This document shows, piece by piece, positions 53,130 through 62,290 of a stretch of DNA of 64,000 nt. The DNA lies in NCBI GenBank assembly GCA_025353165.1, contig JANXRE010000104.1, forward strand, positions 1-64,000, written 5' to 3'. How positions within the stretch are numbered: the stretch's first letter is position 1; each line of letters starts with the position of its first letter. A program made the translations under genes and the position numbers. The notes beneath the pieces were generated by a model. That model was given only the letters and a program-made list of their open reading frames with translations. It ran no database searches and was not told where the DNA came from. Source of the DNA: Acidobacteriota bacterium (GTDB lineage: Bacteria > Acidobacteriota > Terriglobia > Bryobacterales > Bryobacteraceae).

Positions 53130-55007
53130 ATGTGTCGCGACGGTAACACACTCGGCTTGACGATGCTGGCCCTCCTCCTGGGTGCCACCGGTGCCGCCCA
53201 AAGTCCGAAGTTCGACTGGCGGCGCATCGGGAACACGGCCCTGGACTTGTCCTTGGCCGGGGTCGCAACCGGTTCGGTCGAGCGCGTGTGGTACTCACCC
53301 GATAGTTCCCGCCTGTTCGCGCGGACTGGCGCGGGGCGAGTTTTCGCTACTGCCGATTTCGAAACCTGGACGGAGGCCGGCTCGGCCGAAGCGCCTGCCG
53401 CGGCCGATCTGTCGGCGTTTCGGCTGCCTGAAGCATCGGCCCGGGTCCGGGGCGAAATTCAGCCGGGCACCCGGTTGTACGCTTTCGGCCGATTCGTGCA
53501 CAGGTCCGACGATGCCGGAACGAGCTGGTTGAACCTGACGGGATTCAAGAACTCCTCTTTGATCGGCGAAGGACTGTCCGATCTGGCCATTTCTCCGAAG
53601 AATGCGGAGGAGATCGTCGTAGCGGCGAGCACCGGCGTGTGGCGATCCGTCGATGGCGGCCTGTCCTGGACGGGCCTCAACGATGCGCTGCCGAACCTGC
53701 GCGGCCGCCGCATCCTGGCGCTGCCCAGTGGCGTCCGGGGCATGCGGGTCGCGGTCGAGACGGCCGGAGCGCTGAGCGCATGGGAGTGGAATCCGGGTGA
53801 GAAACAGGCGTGGCGTTCCTACGACGGCGCGGAGCTGAAACTCGAAGAAGATTTGAAGCAGGTTCTTGGATCGGCGTTGAAGGCGAAGATCACCGCGATT
53901 GCGCTTTCGGGCGACTATGTATATTTGGGATCCTCCGCCGGCCAGTTGTGGGCTTCCGCCGACCGCGGCCGGACCTGGACGAAAGCCCCGGACACTTATG
54001 CCGCGCCGGTCGAACGGATCTGGCTTGACGCTCGCGATCCCCGGCTGGCGCTGGCGGCGCTGGCTCCCGGCGCGAAGGCCGTGCGCGTTCTGCGCACTAC
54101 CAACGGCGGCGGATTCTGGGACGACTTGACCTCCGACCTTCCCGCCGGCGCGGTCCACGGAATTGCGGCCGACCGCTCGACCGGGGCCATCTATGCGGGA
54201 ACGGACCGCGGCCTGTTTATGACGTATGGCGATCTGATCGCCGCCGGTCCCGCCACGCCGTGGACTCCCATCGCCGACGGTCTTCCTTCCGCCCCCGTTC
54301 GGGATGTTGCGCTGGACGCGGCCGGCAATCAGTTGTATGCCGCGTTCGACGGGTACGGAATTTACGCGGCGGCGGCCCCCCACCGGTCCCGCGATCCGCG
54401 CGTGGTAAGCGCGGCCGATTTCTCGTCGCGCCCCGCCGCTCCAGGATCTCTGCTCAGCGTTCTCGGCGCGAACCTGCGGACGGCGCGGGCCGGAAACGTA
54501 AGCGCTCCTGTTTTGGCCAGCGCCGACGGGAAGACCGAGATCCAGGTTCCCTTCGAGGCGTCCGGCACGAATCTTGCGCTGTCGCTGGACGGTTTGAGGG
54601 CGATGGACCTGCCGCTCCGGCCGACCTCGCCCGGCATCTTTGTGGACCGCGATGGCACGCCGATGCTGCTGGATGGCGATAGCGGCGTCCTGCTCGACGC
54701 GATGACCCCCGCTCGTTCGAACGGCCGGGTTCAAGTCCTGGCGACCGGGCTCGGGCGGGTGCAACCGGAGTGGCCCGCCGGAGCGCCGGCCCCGGCGGGC
54801 AACACGCCCCGCGTTGTCGCGCAAGTGAAGGCTTACCTCGATCGCGAGCCGGTGGAAGTGACGCGCGCGATTCTGGCTCCGGGTTACGTCGGTTTCTACC
54901 TGGTCGAGATTCAGATGCCGAAGATCGTCAATTACGGTCCGGCGGAGTTGTACATCGAGGCCGACGGGCAAGGCAGCAATCGGGTACGTGTGTATATAGA
55001 GCCCTAA
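53130..55007 (+). CDS. Exported BNR/sortilin-like propeller protein with TIGR03437-type C-terminus
   Basis: 625 residues from ATG 53130; an in-frame TTG lies at 53106. A signal peptide (LGLTMLALLLGATGAAQ) precedes repeated propeller units with Asp-box-like motifs: SDDAGTSWLNL, SVDGGLSWTGL, SADRGRTWTKA and TTNGGGFWDDL. The C-terminal 220 residues (VVSAADFSSRPAAPGSLLSV onward) match the Solibacter-type domain seen at the ends of many exported acidobacterial proteins, with ATGLGRVQPEWPAG and a final VYIEP. No enzyme activity can be inferred. The stop overlaps the next start (TAATG). Confidence 0.85.
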   Translation: MCRDGNTLGLTMLALLLGATGAAQSPKFDWRRIGNTALDLSLAGVATGSVERVWYSPDSSRLFARTGAGRVFATADFETWTEAGSAEAPAAADLSAFRLPEASARVRGEIQPGTRLYAFGRFVHRSDDAGTSWLNLTGFKNSSLIGEGLSDLAISPKNAEEIVVAASTGVWRSVDGGLSWTGLNDALPNLRGRRILALPSGVRGMRVAVETAGALSAWEWNPGEKQAWRSYDGAELKLEEDLKQVLGSALKAKITAIALSGDYVYLGSSAGQLWASADRGRTWTKAPDTYAAPVERIWLDARDPRLALAALAPGAKAVRVLRTTNGGGFWDDLTSDLPAGAVHGIAADRSTGAIYAGTDRGLFMTYGDLIAAGPATPWTPIADGLPSAPVRDVALDAAGNQLYAAFDGYGIYAAAAPHRSRDPRVVSAADFSSRPAAPGSLLSVLGANLRTARAGNVSAPVLASADGKTEIQVPFEASGTNLALSLDGLRAMDLPLRPTSPGIFVDRDGTPMLLDGDSGVLLDAMTPARSNGRVQVLATGLGRVQPEWPAGAPAPAGNTPRVVAQVKAYLDREPVEVTRAILAPGYVGFYLVEIQMPKIVNYGPAELYIEADGQGSNRVRVYIEP

Positions 55008-55540
55008 TGTTTCCACGCATGGCGCTATTGCTGGCGGCTGTCCTCTCCGTTCTCGCGCAGCAGCCGGAAGCGGAAAAGCTCGCGCCCTACTACCCGACTC
55101 CCGAGTTGATCGTTAAGAAGATGCTCGAAGTCGGGGGATTGAAAGCGGGCGAGAAGATGTTCGACCTGGGTTCCGGCGACGGGCGGATCGTAGTCATGGC
55201 GGCGCAGAAGTTTGGCGCCGACGCGACCGGCGTCGAGCTCGACACCGACCTGTGGAAACAGAGCACCGAGAAAATCCGGAGGCTCGGCCTCGAGAAGCAG
55301 GCCCGGATCGTCCATGGCGACATCCTGCAGCAGGACTACTCGTCGGCCGATCTCATCGCCGTGTATCTCCTCCCGATCTCGAACGACAAGGTCCGTCCGA
55401 TTCTCGATAAGCAACTGAAAAAGGGTACACGGATCGTGGCGCACGATTTCGAGTTCTCGGACTGGACTCCGGTCAAAACGGTGGACATCGACGACGACGG
55501 CGAGGGCCGCAGCCATCGCCTGTTCCTCTACGTTCGTTAG
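55007..55540 (+). CDS. Class I SAM-dependent methyltransferase with a signal-like N-terminus
   Basis: 177 residues starting at ATG 55007, one base shared with the previous stop. The N-terminus MALLLAAVLSVLAQQ looks like a cleaved signal peptide. The rest is a compact methyltransferase: LAPYYPTPELIVKKMLEVGG, motif I FDLGSGDGRIVVMAA, acidic GVELDTD, HGDILQQDY and AVYLLPISNDKVRPILDKQL. This resembles a group of DOT1-like exported methyltransferases in acidobacteria. How it would obtain SAM outside the cytoplasm is unclear, so the signal may be an uncleaved anchor. Confidence 0.82.
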   Translation: MFPRMALLLAAVLSVLAQQPEAEKLAPYYPTPELIVKKMLEVGGLKAGEKMFDLGSGDGRIVVMAAQKFGADATGVELDTDLWKQSTEKIRRLGLEKQARIVHGDILQQDYSSADLIAVYLLPISNDKVRPILDKQLKKGTRIVAHDFEFSDWTPVKTVDIDDDGEGRSHRLFLYVR

Positions 55541-55543
55541 CGC

Positions 55544-56533
55544 ATGAAGGCGCATATCCCCGCGGCGCTTCTCCTTGTTCTAGCCGGATGCGGCCGTTAC
55601 GCCGATTTTCAGTTGCCCCCGCCGCCCGGGCGTGCCGGCCCGGCTCCGGCGTTCCACTGGGAGATGCGAAACAAACCCATTTTGACCCGCGGCGCGCCGG
55701 GGGAATGGGACTCGGTGGACGTGCTCAACCCGTCGGTATTGCGAAATGAAGCCGTTTACTGGAATTTTTACTCCGGATTCGACGGCCGGGCTTGGCACAC
55801 CGGGGTTGCGACTTCCCCAAATGGGTTCGTTTGGACAAAGCGGGGCCGCATCCTGTCGCCCGACCCGGCGACGTGGGAAGGCGGCTATATTGCAGCCAAC
55901 GGTTCAGCCCTGGTTTACAACGGCGAGTTTCTGTACTGGTACCAGGCGGGAGCTCCGCCCCGGCTCGGCCTGGCGCGGTCGCGCGACGGGCGCGCTTGGA
56001 CCAAAATGCCCGATCCGGTTCTCGGGGCCGGTCCGCGCGGGAGTTGGGATGAGCGCGGCGCCGCCGACCCGTTCGCGATCCGGGTGGGCGACCGCTTCTA
56101 CCTTTACTACCTCGGCATGGATCGGGCCCGCCGCCAACGCCTCGGCGTGGCCCGCTCAGCGGACGGCGTCCACTGGGAGAAACTGCGGAGCAATCCGATT
56201 CTGGAACTGGGCGCGGCCGGGACCTTCGACGAAATCGGCCTTGGCGAGCCCGCGGTTTGGGCGGCCGCCGGGCGGTACTGGATGCTCTACACGGGGCGGG
56301 ACCGGCGCGAATACCGGCGGATCGGGCTGGCGGTATCGGACGACGGCGTGCGCTGGCAGCGATCCTCCGCGGCGCCGGTGCTGGCCGGGAACCAGGCTTG
56401 GGACGACAAGGTGGTGTGCGATCCCACCGTCGAAGTTACGCCGGATGGCGTGCGCGTCTGGTTTGGCGGCGGCAATGTGGCGACGTCGGCCGAGCGCCTG
56501 AACGGGCAGATCGGATACGCCGTGTTGCGGTGA
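55544..56533 (+). CDS. GH43-like five-bladed propeller lipoprotein
   Basis: 329 residues. The N-terminus IPAALLLVLAGC is a typical lipoprotein signal with Cys at about residue 16. The body has glycosidase propeller repeats: NPSVLRNEAVYWNFYSGFDG, RAWHTGVATSPNGFVWTKRG, RLGLARSRDGRAWTKMPD, RLGVARSADGVHWEKLRS and RIGLAVSDDGVRWQRSS. It resembles GH32/43/130 folds. Catalytic acids are not certain. With the Tat oxidoreductase, GH2 and isomerase downstream it suggests a plant or bacterial polysaccharide utilisation set. Confidence 0.82.
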   Translation: MKAHIPAALLLVLAGCGRYADFQLPPPPGRAGPAPAFHWEMRNKPILTRGAPGEWDSVDVLNPSVLRNEAVYWNFYSGFDGRAWHTGVATSPNGFVWTKRGRILSPDPATWEGGYIAANGSALVYNGEFLYWYQAGAPPRLGLARSRDGRAWTKMPDPVLGAGPRGSWDERGAADPFAIRVGDRFYLYYLGMDRARRQRLGVARSADGVHWEKLRSNPILELGAAGTFDEIGLGEPAVWAAAGRYWMLYTGRDRREYRRIGLAVSDDGVRWQRSSAAPVLAGNQAWDDKVVCDPTVEVTPDGVRVWFGGGNVATSAERLNGQIGYAVLR

Positions 56534-56556
56534 TATTCTCAATGCGGAAGGGAAAC

Positions 56557-57750
56557 ATGGATCAAACGAACAGAAGAGAGTTCTTCAAGGATGTCGTGAA
56601 GCCGGCGGCAGCCCTGGCAGTGGCACCGCTTTTTGTCCCTCAGGCGGCGTTCGGAGCGAACGACCGGATGACCTATGGCGTGATCGCCACCGGCGGACGC
56701 GGCCAGTATCTGAACAAGAAATTCCAGGGCGCGGGATGCCAGCCCCTGGCCATGTGCGATGTTTACGAGCCGCACCTGCAGGCCGCGCTGAACGCTTCTC
56801 CGGGGGCCAAAGGCTATGTCGATTACCGGGAACTGTTGGCGCACCCGGGCGTCGACCTGGTGGTGCTGGCCGGCCCGGACCATCATCACATGCCGATGCT
56901 GTTTGCGTCGTTGGACGCGAAGAAAGACGTGTACGCCGAGAAGCCGCTTTCCCGCACGCTGGAAGAAGGCGAGCAGATGCGGAAGGTGATGGCGGCCAGC
57001 ACGCAGGTCGTACAAATCGGCCATCAGCGCCGGAGCGCATTGATGATTCGCAGGGCCGAGGAAGCGGTGGAAGACGGCATGCTCGGGACCGTGTACCAAG
57101 TGAAGGCCCAGTGGAATTGGAACGTCGCGGGCCCGCTCGACAATTCGCCGCTGCCGGGAAAAGTGGACTGGGACCGATTCATAGGATCCGCGCCCAAGCG
57201 TCCAGTCGAGCCGATGCGCCTGCGCGCGTGGCGGCACTTCTGGGATTACGCCGGCGGCAACATGACCGATCAGGGCGCGCACCTGATGGATACCGTCCTG
57301 CGGTTGATGAAATCCCCGCCTCCCAAATCGGCCGTGTGCCAGGGATTCATTGCGAAGTCGATTGGGAACGAAGACCCCGATGTGTTCACCGCCACTTTCG
57401 AGTTCGAGAAGTTCATGGCCACGTGGTCGCTGAACTACTGCAGCAGCTACCAGAATGGCTGGTCAATCACTTTCCTGGGCGACGGCGGGACGATGATCAT
57501 CGACGAGGAAGGGTTCAAGGTGTGGGCCGACCCGACGGATCGCAAGAGGGACCCGGTGGAAATATACAAGGGCGACATTCCGGTGGAGAGCCACATCGCG
57601 AATTTCCTGGACTGCATCAAGACGCGGAAACAGCCGAACTGCACCGTCGAGATCGCGCAGCGCGCGGCTGCCGGACCTCACCTGGCAAACATCGCATTTA
57701 AAGAAGGCCGCAAGGCACGGCTTGCGCCGGATCTCGTGACCGTTTCGTAG
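56557..57750 (+). CDS. Tat-exported Gfo/Idh/MocA-family oxidoreductase
   Basis: 397 residues from ATG 56557, which has GGAAGGG seven bases upstream; an earlier ATG at 56542 is in frame. The Tat signal is NRREFFKDVVKPAAALAVAP. The Rossmann start MTYGVIATGGRGQYLNKK and the family KDVYAEKPLSRT follow. HAWRHFWDY-like RAWRHFWDYAGGNMTDQGAH is in the substrate domain. It is a paralogue of the enzyme at 3775-4989. It lies 23 bp after the GH43-like gene and converges on GH2 across a large repeat. Confidence 0.9.
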   Translation: MDQTNRREFFKDVVKPAAALAVAPLFVPQAAFGANDRMTYGVIATGGRGQYLNKKFQGAGCQPLAMCDVYEPHLQAALNASPGAKGYVDYRELLAHPGVDLVVLAGPDHHHMPMLFASLDAKKDVYAEKPLSRTLEEGEQMRKVMAASTQVVQIGHQRRSALMIRRAEEAVEDGMLGTVYQVKAQWNWNVAGPLDNSPLPGKVDWDRFIGSAPKRPVEPMRLRAWRHFWDYAGGNMTDQGAHLMDTVLRLMKSPPPKSAVCQGFIAKSIGNEDPDVFTATFEFEKFMATWSLNYCSSYQNGWSITFLGDGGTMIIDEEGFKVWADPTDRKRDPVEIYKGDIPVESHIANFLDCIKTRKQPNCTVEIAQRAAAGPHLANIAFKEGRKARLAPDLVTVS

Positions 57751-57777
57751 GCCGTCATGGCTCATCCCGTGCGCCCG

Positions 57778-57870
57778 TGAAAAATGGGGACAGACAGCCT
57801 TTTCCGTCAGAGTTTGGGCACAGAATCAGAAGGTTACGGCTACGGAAAAGGTGTCTGTGCCCATTTTTCA
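57778..57870. repeat. Inverted repeat family C at the GH2 3' end
   Basis: Arms of 30 bases (57778-57807) and 29 bases (57842-57870) are inverted copies with one mismatch and one indel, separated by 34 bases. Each arm contains tgaaaaatggg, acagaca and ccttttccgt. The right arm lies inside the GH2 gene and encodes its last ten residues and stop codon. It sits between two convergent genes, so it may act as a transcript end in both directions. I believe similar sequences are abundant interspersed repeats in several phyla. Confidence 0.85.
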
Positions 57871-60800
57871 GCTGACACCTGGAATTCGTAGATGTTCTCG
57901 GAGATACGCTGACCCGCGGCGTCGATCACCTCGGCGTGTAGCTCGTACTTGCCGGTCTCGGTGGGACGCCATTCGACATCGCCCAGGCGCAAGACGGAAT
58001 CGGCTTTTAACGGCGCTTTGAACGAGCCGCTGAGCAGCGTGCCACCGACGCCGGACGCCACAATACGCCAGCGTACGGAAGCGCCCGCCACGGGATCCCA
58101 TCCGTCGTTTACAGCCCAGACACCGCAGGTGAACGTCGCGCCGGGTTGCCAGCGGTCGCGGTCGTACTGAAAGAGCGCGGCAACCGGCTCGAAGCTGCGC
58201 CGAACGACATCGTAGACCTTGGTTGGCGTGCGTTCGAAGTCGATCGCGGCCATCGTGACGGAGGGCCAGATATCGATCGCGTGGAAATGCAGGATGCCGC
58301 CGGCGCCCTCGCTCTTTCGCTCTCGCATCCGCTCCAAGGCTATTTGAAAGAGGCGGGACACGTAAGCCTGGGTCTGCGGGATGTACTCCTGCATCGTCAT
58401 GCCGCCGGGATCGCCCCACGCTTTCATGGCCTGCGGGATTTGCAGCCTGCGCCAGGTCCATTCGGCGGCGTGGTCCCGGATGGGCCACTGATCGCCCATG
58501 AACTTCACCAGCGTTTCGTAATTCGGCAGGCTGGTCGCGCCCAGTTCCGAGACGAATCTCTCTTTCATCTGCGTGTATTCCCAGATGCTGCCATCGTACC
58601 AGCCGTGGTACACGTGCGAGTCCCCGAAACGGCCGGTAGAGCGATGCACGGGCCGGCGCTGGGGATCCACCAGGAACGGCCTAGGCGCGAGGTGCTTCGT
58701 GATCTGGCGATAGTTCTCGAAATCCTCTTCGTCGCTGGTGATCCAGATGGCGACGCTCGGGTGGTTGCGCACGTAGCGGATGTGATTGTCGTAGAGCGCC
58801 GCGGCGCGCTGGGCGAAGCCGCGGTCATGGGGGTACCAGGCCTCCAGGTAGTCCTGCCAGATCAGGACTCCGCTCTCGTCCGCCAGATCGTAGAACTCGG
58901 GATTGCTGAAGTGGCAGTGCACGCGAATCATGTTTACGTTCATGCCCAGCATCAACTTCATGTCGCGCTCGTATTTCGCGCGGTTCATCTCCGACATGTA
59001 GATGCCGTCGTAGTAGTTTGTGCCGCGGATAAACATGCGCTTGCGATTCAGGTAGAAGTCCCAGCCGATCTTCTCGATTTCCCGGATGCCGACGGCCAGC
59101 GATTCCCCGTCCACGGCGCGGCCCGAGGCATCGAGAAGGCGGACATCGAGAGTGTAGAGATTCGGTTTGCCGTGGTCCCACGTCCACCACAACCGCGGAT
59201 GGTCGACCGGAATCGTCACGCTGGACGTGCCAGCGGGAGCGCGGGCCTGGTAGCGCTCGTTGGAACTGAAGTTTCGAGGTGCGAGCGTCAGCTCCCAGGT
59301 GTAGCCGGCCTCGGGTACTTCGGCCTGAAGCTGAACGGTCACTTCGGCGGCGCCCGCATCGAGCCGCGTGTCCACGGCGACGTCGCGGATGACTGCGCCG
59401 GTGGAGGCGACGATTCGGACAGAGCGCGTAATGCCGGTGGGGGTGATGTCGTCCGGTTTCTGATCGACTGCGCCGTACGCGCCCTTGATCGTGAAGGGAC
59501 GGTGGCGCCAGTAGTACGTCACCGGGGTCCATACCCGGACCAGAATCTCGCTCTCCGTTCCCGCGGGCGCGAGCGCCGTAATGTCGTATTCGTATGGATC
59601 TATGTAGCCCTCGTGATGGCCGGCGAACGTTCCATTGATGTACGTGTCGGCGTAGTAATCCGTCGCCTCGAATTGGAGGCGCAGGCGTTTGCCGCGGAAC
59701 TTCTCCGGCACGCGGAACTTCGTCTTGTACCACCATTCTTTGTAGCTGACCCATTCGGCTGAGTGACTGTAAATCTGGTCCGGCTTCAGCCATTGGGTAT
59801 GCACGGTGCCCGGAACACTAACCATCCGCCAGCCCGATTGGGGCGGTCCTTGCCCTTTCTCGGCGAAAGCCAGTTGCCACTGGCCGTCCAACGAAACGGC
59901 GTCCGAACGAAACGGGGACGCGGCTCCCACGCCCCGGCCGACTACCGGTTCGCGCATTAACGGAGCGGTTATGTGGACATGCCCCTCTGAAGACGCGGAG
60001 ACCTGAACCAGTACCGGTTCGCGAATCAGGCGGTTCTCTTTGCGCGCTTCCATCATTGTCTCCGCGCCGCTCCAGGCGGGGAAGCTTACTGCGATCTCCG
60101 TGTCGCCGGCGGACTTTTCGGCGATGACGCGGCGCGTGCCCGCTCCTTTCCAGAGCAGGCCGCCATCGAGAGCGACTAGCCCAAGAGCTCCATAATTTTC
60201 CTCGCGCTGGTAGTACACCATGTGACCACCCGGCAGAGTGGACCAGTTGCGCAAGGCTATGTCGTGCGGGAGCGGTTCCTGGCCGTCGGGTCCCTCGGGG
60301 CCATCATATTCCGAGCCGCCCACGCAACGATTAAAGGGTTCGTATGGAGAGGCCGAGAGGCTAGCGAACCGGAAGCCCTGCCGCGCTTTCCAGGTGAACC
60401 ACGCGCTGTTAGCGGTCCACGAGATGTCCCACGCTTCGCCGTCTCGCGTCAGGCGGACGCGCCCGCGCAAGGGTCCGGTTTCGAGTAGCTCGACGTTGGT
60501 GAACGGACCCGCCCCTCCCAGCGTGGTCCAGCCTGAATTCGGGCCGTCGATGCCAGGCACGGGCGGGGGCGAGAACGTCGCTGCCTCCGGGCTGTTTTCG
60601 TGAACGTCGCCCTTGAGCGCGTCCGGGCCTTCCGGTGTTGTGTCCACCAGATTCAGCATGCGCTGCGGGCCGGCCCGCAACGAGTACACCTCGACGAACG
60701 CGGGCACGCCGATGTCGATGATGGCGCGGAAAAGGCTGTTGCCAAACTCGACACGGCGCATTCCGAGGCGGCGCAGGACGATGGGGTTTTGGAACCGCGG

Positions 60801-61085
60801 CACCGGCGCCGCGTCGCAGCACGAGACGCGGTACAGGGGCAGCTCTCCGGGCATGAGCGAGACGGGAAACAGGAGTTGCCCGTTTGCAGTTTGCCAAGGA
60901 AGCTCCCGGCCCGCGGGATCGGCGACCGTGAACCCTTTTTGCCGGCCGCCGACTTTATCGAGAGGGATGGCGATCACTTCCCCGGTCCTGCGGTACAGCC
61001 CGGTGGGCTCTTCGATCCGCACGGTCCACACCTGCTCAGCGGGCATCGCGAAGGCCGCGAGGAGAAAAAGACAGGTGAGGCGCAT
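57840..61085 (-). CDS. Exported glycoside hydrolase family 2 enzyme
   Basis: 1081 residues from ATG 61085, after a signal peptide (LTCLFLLAAFAMPA). An N-terminal beta-rich region of about 410 residues does not resemble the GH2 core. The GH2 sugar-binding domain begins near DAVSLDGQWQLAFAEKGQG, with immunoglobulin-like and TIM-barrel domains following: MFIRGTNYYDGIYMSEMNRA, MNVNMIRVHCHF, NHPSVAIWITSDEED where the acid/base Glu is preceded by Asp instead of Asn, and RFVSELGATS with the nucleophile Glu. Likely a beta-galactosidase, mannosidase or glucuronidase. Its final residues (about AEKWAQTPFP) come from the repeat at 57778-57870. Confidence 0.88.
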   Translation of the reverse strand: MRLTCLFLLAAFAMPAEQVWTVRIEEPTGLYRRTGEVIAIPLDKVGGRQKGFTVADPAGRELPWQTANGQLLFPVSLMPGELPLYRVSCCDAAPVPRFQNPIVLRRLGMRRVEFGNSLFRAIIDIGVPAFVEVYSLRAGPQRMLNLVDTTPEGPDALKGDVHENSPEAATFSPPPVPGIDGPNSGWTTLGGAGPFTNVELLETGPLRGRVRLTRDGEAWDISWTANSAWFTWKARQGFRFASLSASPYEPFNRCVGGSEYDGPEGPDGQEPLPHDIALRNWSTLPGGHMVYYQREENYGALGLVALDGGLLWKGAGTRRVIAEKSAGDTEIAVSFPAWSGAETMMEARKENRLIREPVLVQVSASSEGHVHITAPLMREPVVGRGVGAASPFRSDAVSLDGQWQLAFAEKGQGPPQSGWRMVSVPGTVHTQWLKPDQIYSHSAEWVSYKEWWYKTKFRVPEKFRGKRLRLQFEATDYYADTYINGTFAGHHEGYIDPYEYDITALAPAGTESEILVRVWTPVTYYWRHRPFTIKGAYGAVDQKPDDITPTGITRSVRIVASTGAVIRDVAVDTRLDAGAAEVTVQLQAEVPEAGYTWELTLAPRNFSSNERYQARAPAGTSSVTIPVDHPRLWWTWDHGKPNLYTLDVRLLDASGRAVDGESLAVGIREIEKIGWDFYLNRKRMFIRGTNYYDGIYMSEMNRAKYERDMKLMLGMNVNMIRVHCHFSNPEFYDLADESGVLIWQDYLEAWYPHDRGFAQRAAALYDNHIRYVRNHPSVAIWITSDEEDFENYRQITKHLAPRPFLVDPQRRPVHRSTGRFGDSHVYHGWYDGSIWEYTQMKERFVSELGATSLPNYETLVKFMGDQWPIRDHAAEWTWRRLQIPQAMKAWGDPGGMTMQEYIPQTQAYVSRLFQIALERMRERKSEGAGGILHFHAIDIWPSVTMAAIDFERTPTKVYDVVRRSFEPVAALFQYDRDRWQPGATFTCGVWAVNDGWDPVAGASVRWRIVASGVGGTLLSGSFKAPLKADSVLRLGDVEWRPTETGKYELHAEVIDAAGQRISENIYEFQVSAEKWAQTPFP

Positions 61086-61146
61086 AGTTGGGTCTCGTTG
61101 TTCGAACGGCAACTTTCCAGTATGATGCTGGTCGAGGAGAACGCAA

Positions 61147-61995
61147 GTGGGTAACATTTCGAGAAGAAGCTTTTTCGGCGGGGGCGCCCTTGGACTGGCG
61201 GCCGCTGGAGCGTTAAAACTGGTAGCTGACCCGCTCGGCTTGCCCATCGGGTGTCAGACGTATCCCGTCCGGGAAGCGCTCGGGAAGGGTTTCGACGGAA
61301 CGCTGCGGCAGCTTTCGGGCATCGGGTACCGCACGATCGAGATGTGCTCGCCCCCGGGCTACGCGGATGGCGGCTATGGGCCGCTGTTAGGGATGAAGGC
61401 CGCCGAGATGCGGCAGCGGATTCACGACGCGGGTTTGGGCTGTGAAAGCTGCCACTACGGATCTGGAGAGTTCAAGGATCACCTGGACGAACGGATCGAC
61501 TTCGCCAAAGAACTCGGGCTGAAACAAATGATTTTGTCCACGTTCTCACTGCCCAAGGACGCTTCGATGGCCGATTATGCCCGGGCCGCGGGAGAGGCGA
61601 ACAAGTTCGGCGAGCGGATGCAGAAGGCGGGGATTCAGATGGGATTTCACAATCACCACTTCGAGTTCCGGAAGATCGACGGCGAACTCATCTACGACAA
61701 GTTGATGAGCGAGTTCGATCCGAAACTGGTGAAGATGCAGTTCCAGGTTTCCGTGGTGAGCCTCGGCTTCGAGGCGGCGGCGTTCATGAAAAAATATCCG
61801 GGCCGGTTCATCTCGATGCACTTGCAGGACTGGTCGGCGTCGGCGAAGAAGGAAGTCGCAATCGGCGAAGGCGATGTCGATTGGAAGAAAACCTTTGCGG
61901 CCGCGAAGACCGGAGGGGTTAAGAATATCTTTGTCGAGATGAATATGGACGCCCTGAAGGCGAGCTATCCGTATCTTCACAACTTGAAGGTCTGA
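61147..61995 (+). CDS. Tat-exported sugar phosphate isomerase/epimerase-like TIM-barrel protein
   Basis: 282 residues from GTG 61147 with GAGGAGA eight bases upstream. The Tat signal is SRRSFFGGGALGLAAAG. The xylose-isomerase-like barrel shows PIGCQTYPVREAL, IGYRTIEMCSPPGY, IQMGFHNHHFEFRKIDG with metal-binding His and Glu, and ISMHLQDWSAS. It is a typical partner of Gfo/Idh/MocA oxidoreductases in sugar degradation. It is divergent from GH2 (61 bp between starts). Confidence 0.9.
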   Translation: MGNISRRSFFGGGALGLAAAGALKLVADPLGLPIGCQTYPVREALGKGFDGTLRQLSGIGYRTIEMCSPPGYADGGYGPLLGMKAAEMRQRIHDAGLGCESCHYGSGEFKDHLDERIDFAKELGLKQMILSTFSLPKDASMADYARAAGEANKFGERMQKAGIQMGFHNHHFEFRKIDGELIYDKLMSEFDPKLVKMQFQVSVVSLGFEAAAFMKKYPGRFISMHLQDWSASAKKEVAIGEGDVDWKKTFAAAKTGGVKNIFVEMNMDALKASYPYLHNLKV

Positions 61996-62017
61996 TCCCG
62001 CTGTTGGGGCCTTTCCA

Positions 62018-62290
62018 TCAACGCCAGTCCTGCGCGCCATGCCAGATGTAAAGGATCTCGGCAACGTCGCGTTTAAGCCGGCACACGACGACATAGGGCG
62101 GCGAAACCAACTCGCGGGTGCCTTTTCGCTCCCCCGGTCTTCCTAAGCCGGGGAAGGTTTCAAGACGGGCAATGTGGTCCAGGATGGCTTGAGCCACGAC
62201 CCGCGCAGCGCCGGGGTCATCCTCGCGGATATGCTTCACGATGGCTTCAAGCTGGTCTGTGGCTTCTGTAGCCCAACGAATCCGCGTCAC
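62018..62290 (-). CDS. RelE/ParE-family toxin
   Basis: 90 residues with a GTG start overlapping the antitoxin stop. The ParE fold elements are visible: IRWATEATDQLEAIVKHIRE, DDPGAARVVAQAILDHIARL, FPGLGRPGERKGTRELVSPP and YVVVCRLKRDVAEILYIWHG. ParE toxins poison gyrase, RelE toxins cut mRNA; the FPGLGRPGE spacing favours ParE. The gene order antitoxin-then-toxin with overlap is standard. Confidence 0.92.
   Translation of the reverse strand: MTRIRWATEATDQLEAIVKHIREDDPGAARVVAQAILDHIARLETFPGLGRPGERKGTRELVSPPYVVVCRLKRDVAEILYIWHGAQDWR

Noticed and set aside
58146-59762. 538-codon plus-strand frame opposite GH2
   Set aside because: Antisense shadow of the GH2 barrel; no signal, motif or ribosome site.
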